Assembly (NCBI RefSeq): GCF_026241855.1
Contig: NZ_JAPJDC010000002.1
Location: 1 to 64,000 of the forward strand
DNA: 64,000 bases
Direction of reading: 5' to 3'
Source: Curtobacterium flaccumfaciens pv. betae
Lineage (GTDB): Bacteria > Actinomycetota > Actinomycetes > Actinomycetales > Microbacteriaceae
Part shown: positions 60,501 through 64,000 of the stretch, in pieces
How positions within the stretch are numbered: position 1 is the stretch's first letter
Layout: each line of letters begins with the position of its first letter
The notes under the pieces: model-generated
The model's database searches: none
Told to the model about the DNA's origin: nothing
The model's input: only the letters and a program-made list of their open reading frames with translations
Translations under genes and position numbers: made by a program

Positions 60501-62529
60501 TCGACACCGTTCCCGGGTCCGCGGTCTTCGTCACCGTGAGGGCGGGGGCGGCCGTGTTCGGGATCGTCGCGGTGGACGAGTCCGACTGGGTCGGGGTGTC
60601 GGATCCGGTCGGTGTTCCCTGAGCGGTGGCGTTGTTGGTGAGGGTTCCGGCGTCGACGTCCGCTTGGGTGAGCTCGTACGTCGCGGTGCAGGTCACGGCG
60701 CCGCCGACGGCGATGGAGGTGGTCGGGCAGGTGGGGTCGGAGAGTGTTCCGGTGCCGGTGAAGTCGCCTTCGGTGATGCTGACGGTGTGCATCGGCACGT
60801 TGCCGGTGTTGGTGACGGCGAATGAGTACGTGATCCGCTGCCCGGGCTCGTAGGATCCGGGTCCGGCGGGGTCCGCCGTCTTCACCAGCGACAGTGCCGG
60901 CGCGGGTGCGGTCACCGGTGTCGATGTCGTCGACGGTGCAGAGGTCACCGCGGTGCCGGTCGGCGGGGTCCCTGATGCGGTCGCGGTGTTCTCCACCGAC
61001 CCTGCTCGCTCGTCGGCAGCGGCGATCGTGTAGCTGGAGGCTGCGGTGCAGGTTTCGTTCGCGCCGACGGCGAGGGCGGTGCTCGGGCAGGTGACTGCGC
61101 CGAGCTTGACGTCGGTCACACCGACTCCGGTGAGGGCGACGTCGCCGGTGTTGGTGACGGTGAACGTGTAGGGGATGGTGTCCCCGCTGTCGGTGATGCC
61201 GTTGCCGTTGGCGTCGACCGGGGTGCCGGCGTGCTTGACGAGGCCGATGCTGGGTGCGCTGAACTCGACGGTGGCAGTGCCGGGTGCGTTCAGGCCGGAC
61301 GTTGTCACGTTGCTGGGCCCGTTGCTGTAGGTGCCGGCAGCCGCTGCGGTGACCTGCAGGCTGACCGTGCAGGCGGTTTGGCCCTGGTTCAGGTTCCCTC
61401 TCACCCCGACTGACCCGCCGCCGGCCGGCGCGGTCACAGTCCCCGCAGCGCATGTCGTGGTGGCAGCGTTCGGGTTCGCGACGGTGAGTCCGGCCGGAAG
61501 GGTGTCGGTGAAGGACCAGCCGTTCTTCGCACCGAGCTCGCTGGTGTTGGTGATCGTGAACGTGAGCGTCGACGTTCCGCCGGTTTTCACCGATTGCGGG
61601 GAGAAGGACTTGTCCAGCTGCGGGGTGACGTCGAGGATCCTGACGTTGTCGATCGTGTGGTCGTTGCCGACGCCGGAGCCGTTGTTGTTGAGCATCCGGA
61701 TGCCGATGGATGCGCCGGAGAACAGCACAGCGCCGTTGGAGGTCGCGGTCGCCACGTTGACGTTTCTCGCCGCGGCGGTTCCGAGCGCGGGCACCGCGAC
61801 CGTCTTGCCGGACGTGCACGCGTTCACCTGCGAGCCGGCGTTGGTGGGTGTGCCAGCGTCGTTGAGAAGTTGGAACTGCAGCAGCGGCGCGGACACGTTG
61901 CAGTTCGCGGCCGCGACGTCAGCGCTGAAGGAGATGAACCGGTTCGATGCGGTGAAGGGGATGTTGCTGGTGGTCTGGAACTCCACCAGGCCGGCGCCGG
62001 GGTTGCCCGCGGTGAATGCTGTGTCGGCGTAGTTCCCGCGCGCCGCCGCCGCGGTCTGCCCGCTGTAGATGCCCAACGCCTGCGCGAGCTGCTGGGACTG
62101 GTTCCAGGTGCTCTGCCCTGCCGCGCTCGTGCCGCCGGCGCTCGTGCAGTCGGAGACTTGCGCTGCCGCCGTAGTCGACTGGTTCGCTGACGCGATCCAC
62201 CCGTTGCACAACGTCAGCCATGCGGGGTTCGCGGTGTACTTCTGACCAGACGTACCCGTATAAGACGTCAGCCGCTGGATCGGCGTGGTCCCCGGAACGT
62301 TCTGGAAGCCCTCAGTGAACACGGTCGTTGGCGCCGAGGGCGTTCCAGGGTTCCCGGGCGCCGCTGTTGCTGATCCCGCGAGCGACACCGATCCGGCGGT
62401 GAGCACGGCCCCGACAAGCACGATGACGAGTAGCGACGTCACCCGTCGAGTTCCGGCCGAGGTCAGGCGCGGCAGGTGGGCTCGCGAACGGCGGTGCCGT
62501 CGGTGCAGAGCAGGGAGGCGTGGCGCCAT
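57505..62529 (-). CDS. Large DUF7507/DUF11-repeat surface protein with LAFTG sorting signal
   Basis: 1,674 aa. An Arg-rich signal peptide with an unusually long n-region (about 25-60, VTSLLVIVLVGAVLTAGSVSLAG) is followed by a region of about 260 residues without repeats (CshA-like ligand part), then about a dozen repeats of about 115 residues with the pattern TKTADPGTVSKAGQTVTYSF and NTGNVTLHDVGVTD. A Pro/Thr linker, LAFTG, a membrane helix and a positively charged end form the sorting signal (class E-type sortase variant). It probably forms a long wall-attached fibril or adhesin. The sortase gene lies at 63507-64000, and two small genes upstream are coupled to it. Confidence 0.85.
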   Translation of the reverse strand: MAPRLPALHRRHRRSRAHLPRLTSAGTRRVTSLLVIVLVGAVLTAGSVSLAGSATAAPGNPGTPSAPTTVFTEGFQNVPGTTPIQRLTSYTGTSGQKYTANPAWLTLCNGWIASANQSTTAAAQVSDCTSAGGTSAAGQSTWNQSQQLAQALGIYSGQTAAAARGNYADTAFTAGNPGAGLVEFQTTSNIPFTASNRFISFSADVAAANCNVSAPLLQFQLLNDAGTPTNAGSQVNACTSGKTVAVPALGTAAARNVNVATATSNGAVLFSGASIGIRMLNNNGSGVGNDHTIDNVRILDVTPQLDKSFSPQSVKTGGTSTLTFTITNTSELGAKNGWSFTDTLPAGLTVANPNAATTTCAAGTVTAPAGGGSVGVRGNLNQGQTACTVSLQVTAAAAGTYSNGPSNVTTSGLNAPGTATVEFSAPSIGLVKHAGTPVDANGNGITDSGDTIPYTFTVTNTGDVALTGVGVTDVKLGAVTCPSTALAVGANETCTAASSYTIAAADERAGSVENTATASGTPPTGTAVTSAPSTTSTPVTAPAPALSLVKTADPAGPGSYEPGQRITYSFAVTNTGNVPMHTVSITEGDFTGTGTLSDPTCPTTSIAVGGAVTCTATYELTQADVDAGTLTNNATAQGTPTGSDTPTQSDSSTATIPNTAAPALTVTKTADPGTVSKAGQTVTYSFVVTNTGNVTLHDVGVTDQDFSGTGELSTITCPEASLATGRQETCSATYTVTQADIDAGTLTNTATANGTPPRADAPTISDPSTATVAVNQRPAITVVKTADRQRLTAANQTVTYSFVVTNTGNVTLHDVAVTDRNFSGTGELSTIVCPSTSLPVGDDQTCTATYTTTQADIDAGGDLTNAATAAGTGSAASSSTRSDPSTVAIPIDQRPGLSLQKTAAPADQASYTVGATVTYSFAMTNTGNTTLTDVHPTERDFSGSGTLTDPACPAAAASIEPGASVTCTATYVVTQADVDAGTLTNTATATGTTPDGDPVPADPSTVTVPADQTPALTVTKTADPGTVSKAGQTVTYSFVVTNTGNVTLHDVGVTDQDFSGTDELSTITCPDGSLAPATAVTCTATYTTTQADIDAGTITNTATATGTPPGTDKPITSTPSTATVTVDQTPAISVQKTADATEITAAGEKISYSFTITNTGNVTLSKPTITDRTFSGTGDLSAIDCPETALASGQDATCTATYTTAQADIDAGGNLTNTATAQGTPPGSDTPITSEPSTVRIPVHQHPSMGIVKHAGTPVDGNGNGITDTGDTIAYTFTVTNTGNTTMTDVGVTDTKAGPVTCPTRMLDVGAEQTCTADAPYAVTAADVRAGTVENTATSHGTPPHADTATSSEPSTTHTPTTTPAPGLSLVKTATLTGRGGIQVGTTITYSFAVTNTGNVPLEDVAIDDGDFTGTGELSAITCPVDSLPVGAAATCTATYTVTQSDVDAGKITNTATAAGTPPGGTPVTSNASTATVPGTTHPALALLKTADLTKVHTVGQKVTYSFTITNTGEVTQRDVRPAEGTFTGSGTLPAPTCPAAAQSLAPGQSVTCTAVYSTTHADLTDRTLSNTATAVGTTPNGDPVGSNPSTADVRTVTPTSPTHPAATPVPSAPPAASPAPPGLAFTGFNEAWLLPLSAGLIVLGAALLTAPSVLRRRRNDLFEHEHEPGAIGR
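59319..59490. repeat. 172-bp internal repeat in the surface gene
   Basis: Recurs at 60375-60546 with the same length and only a few differences, 1,056 bp away. It reflects recent duplication of two repeat units. Confidence 0.75.
60375..60546. repeat. 172-bp internal repeat in the surface gene, second copy
   Basis: Counterpart of 59319-59490. Confidence 0.75.
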
Positions 62530-63038
62530 CAGGGTGTGTCCCGTTCGGATTCGGGTGAGCGACGCGGCAATCCATCGAACTGCTCACGAAGCTCGGGAGG
62601 CGGGAACGCACTCCAGGTGGTGAGATACCAGGTGATGAGCTCGCGGGGATCGACGGGTGTCTCCTCGAGTGGCTCGGGGTCCCACACCCCCGCCGCTGCG
62701 GCAACCGGCTTCAGGTGCGGCACGAGGGCGAGAAACGCGCTTGGGAGCACCGGGGTGATGACGCTGCTGCGGTTTCGCACGGATCCTGGCGAGACGCCGA
62801 GCATCGCTGACAGGTCCGAGAGTGTGAACCCGAGGGCCCGGGATGCAGCGATCAGGGACCGTGTTGCCCGGTACGCGTCTCGGCGCCGTGGTCCGCGTGC
62901 GGACTGTTCGACAGCGGTCGATCGCAACAGCAGCATCTGCAGGGCTGCGCGTTCGCGTGCGCTTCGGATCACGGGCACCGTGTGCGCTTCCGTGCGGAAC
63001 ACCGAGCTGTACTCGTCTGGTGCGGTTGGGGCAGTCAT
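62529..63038 (-). CDS. HTH protein coupled to the surface gene
   Basis: 169 aa. Contains LMLLLRSTAVEQSARGPRRRDAYRATRSLIAASRALGFTLSDLSAMLGVSPGSVRNRSSVI, where the last part is a helix-turn-helix. Its TGA overlaps the ATG of the surface gene (TGATG), so it is translated with it. Probably a regulator of the surface gene. No family recognised. Confidence 0.6.
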   Translation of the reverse strand: MTAPTAPDEYSSVFRTEAHTVPVIRSARERAALQMLLLRSTAVEQSARGPRRRDAYRATRSLIAASRALGFTLSDLSAMLGVSPGSVRNRSSVITPVLPSAFLALVPHLKPVAAAAGVWDPEPLEETPVDPRELITWYLTTWSAFPPPELREQFDGLPRRSPESERDTP

Positions 63039-63051
63039 CGCAGTGTCCGGG

Positions 63052-63345
63052 TCACGGCTGGTTCTGCCGGTCGGGTTCAGCGTTGGTGTAGGAGTCGGTT
63101 CGGAGGTCCTGCAGATGCTGGAGCGCTGCGTTCAGGATCCGTTCGGTGCCGCGGACCTCGGCAATCCCAGCGGCGCCATGGATGGTGCGCTTCGGCCCGA
63201 CAGCAGCCTTGGTCGCTGCGTAGTCGGCGACGGTACGGGCGATGACGACGAGCGCGAGGGCGCGTTCGACGGGGTTGTCAGTGTGTTTGAGCATGCGGCG
63301 GGTGCGTGCCGCGAGGGCTGCGAGCCGGAGTTTGTGCGTGCCCAT
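63052..63345 (-). CDS. Small helical protein upstream of the surface locus
   Basis: 97 aa from ATG 63345. The helical sequence HKLRLAALAARTRRMLKHTD and VERALALVVIARTVADYAATKAAVG suggests a coiled or helical adaptor. It lies 13 bp before the HTH gene, same strand. No family recognised. Confidence 0.5.
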   Translation of the reverse strand: MGTHKLRLAALAARTRRMLKHTDNPVERALALVVIARTVADYAATKAAVGPKRTIHGAAGIAEVRGTERILNAALQHLQDLRTDSYTNAEPDRQNQP

Positions 63346-63389
63346 GGTTCCGTCGTTTCGCGTGCGGGGGTGTGGTGAGAAAAAGAGGA

Positions 63390-63427
63390 AGCGTGGGACT
63401 GCCGCTAGGGGACGGCAGCCCCACGCT
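63390..63427. terminator. Strong terminator after the sortase gene
   Basis: AGCGTGGG-ACTGCCG pairs with CGGCAG-CCCCACGCT, followed on the minus strand by a T-rich stretch. It ends the sortase transcript. Confidence 0.75.
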
Positions 63428-63506
63428 CTCGTTGTGCGGCCGGGAGGTGTCGTCCCGGCCCCTCCATGCCGCAAACCCGAGCGGCAGGGCAGGTTTTGGT
63501 GGTCGT

Positions 63507-64000
63507 TCAGGCTCTGACGGCTTGGATGACCAGGTTGTCGATCGACGGGCCGCCCTCTCGCCGTTGCAGGCAGGTGATCACGACGAGCCGGTTCGGCGTG
63601 TCGGCCCAGATCGTTTTGGACTGGGACAGGGCGGTCTTCTGCACCTTCTGCGACCCGGTCACCTTGTAGGTGATCCCGTCGACCTGGATCTTCGTGCCGA
63701 GGCCGACTTTCGCTTTCTGGTCCTTGACGTCGATGAGGTAGTTCCCGGGGCCGACACCGCCGTTTCGGAGCGAATGCATGACCACGAACACGGTGCCCTT
63801 CGACGACCTCGAGGTGGAGACGCCCTCGTTGCGGATCCGGTAGGCGGAGGTGAACCCGGGCGGTTCGACGGTCCCTCCGACGACGTTCAACGCGCCCAGC
63901 GGCACGTCGAGCCCGACGGACTTCACCACGAACTGGCCACCGGTGTCCGGGTCCGCTGACGCCGAGGCAGCAGCGGTGGGGACGTCTTCCGCTTGCACCC
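63507..64000 (-). CDS. Sortase, 5' part outside the window
   Basis: The frame runs off the right edge; about 164 C-terminal residues are visible. The sortase features are FVVMHSLR (catalytic His), VVITCLQRR (catalytic Cys and Arg) and the beta-barrel strands between. It resembles class E/F actinobacterial sortases. Encoded next to the LAFTG-bearing surface protein, it is the likely anchoring enzyme. Confidence 0.8.
   Translation of the reverse strand, partial: VQAEDVPTAAASASADPDTGGQFVVKSVGLDVPLGALNVVGGTVEPPGFTSAYRIRNEGVSTSRSSKGTVFVVMHSLRNGGVGPGNYLIDVKDQKAKVGLGTKIQVDGITYKVTGSQKVQKTALSQSKTIWADTPNRLVVITCLQRREGGPSIDNLVIQAVRA

Noticed and set aside
1..64000. CRISPR array
   Set aside because: No regularly spaced direct repeats with unique spacers were seen; the repeats found are partition motifs, gene duplications or protein repeats.

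Overview
The window is about 64 kb of GC-rich, tightly packed actinobacterial DNA. The replication, partition and conjugation genes, with blocks of accessory cargo between them, point to a large conjugative plasmid (or an integrated one). A host in the Microbacteriaceae (Curtobacterium/Clavibacter-like) is an inference from the actinobacterial TraA relaxase, the SCO6880-type transfer genes, the mycothiol-type arsenate reductase, and a LAFTG surface protein beside a sortase.

Layout. 1-3.4 kb: tail of a uracil-DNA-glycosylase-like gene, then a resolvase / DD35E transposase / AAA ATPase transposon. 3.8-8.3 kb: metal genes (DUF305 and DUF6153-like copper-linked proteins divergent from a DUF4396 gene across a CsoR-like palindrome; a CDF exporter with its SmtB/ArsR repressor). 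7.9-13.5 kb: an arsenic operon (arsR divergent from a CoA-disulfide-reductase-like flavoprotein, arsB, arsC, an ArsO-like flavoprotein with a Cys-Cys tail, and a second arsC), followed by an unknown gene. 14.5-17.7 kb: replication and partition (ParA, a small partner, AACT/AGTT repeats, a primase-like initiator). 18.3-21.5 kb: a four-gene coupled operon (XRE regulator, ImmA/IrrE-like protease, membrane protein, alpha/beta hydrolase) with a perfect 40-bp palindrome in its promoter region. 21.7-37.5 kb: a long co-directional conjugation operon (L,D-transpeptidase, VirB2-like, VirB6-like, SCO6880-like, VirB4-like, wall hydrolase, secreted HNH nuclease, VirD4). 37.5-38.2 kb: gene-free, hairpin-rich. 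38.2-42.8 kb: TraA relaxase-helicase, convergent to the operon, with a candidate oriT upstream. 43-53 kb: small accessory genes (NrdH redoxin, HNH, LPD29 protein, ParB-like protein, many unknowns). 53.2-57.4 kb: a 755-bp GntR-gene repeat on both sides of a TetR/amidohydrolase pair. 57.5-64 kb: a 1,674-aa DUF7507/DUF11-repeat surface protein, two small coupled genes and a sortase running off the right edge.

The most unusual signal is a pair of structured elements at 47631-47819 and 50800-51007. They share short conserved blocks and three stems whose sequences differ between the copies while pairing is kept. Each lies 27-28 nt upstream of a start codon, behind the same purine-rich leader, but the two downstream genes are unrelated. 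I read them as copies of a cis-regulatory or stand-alone RNA that I do not recognise.
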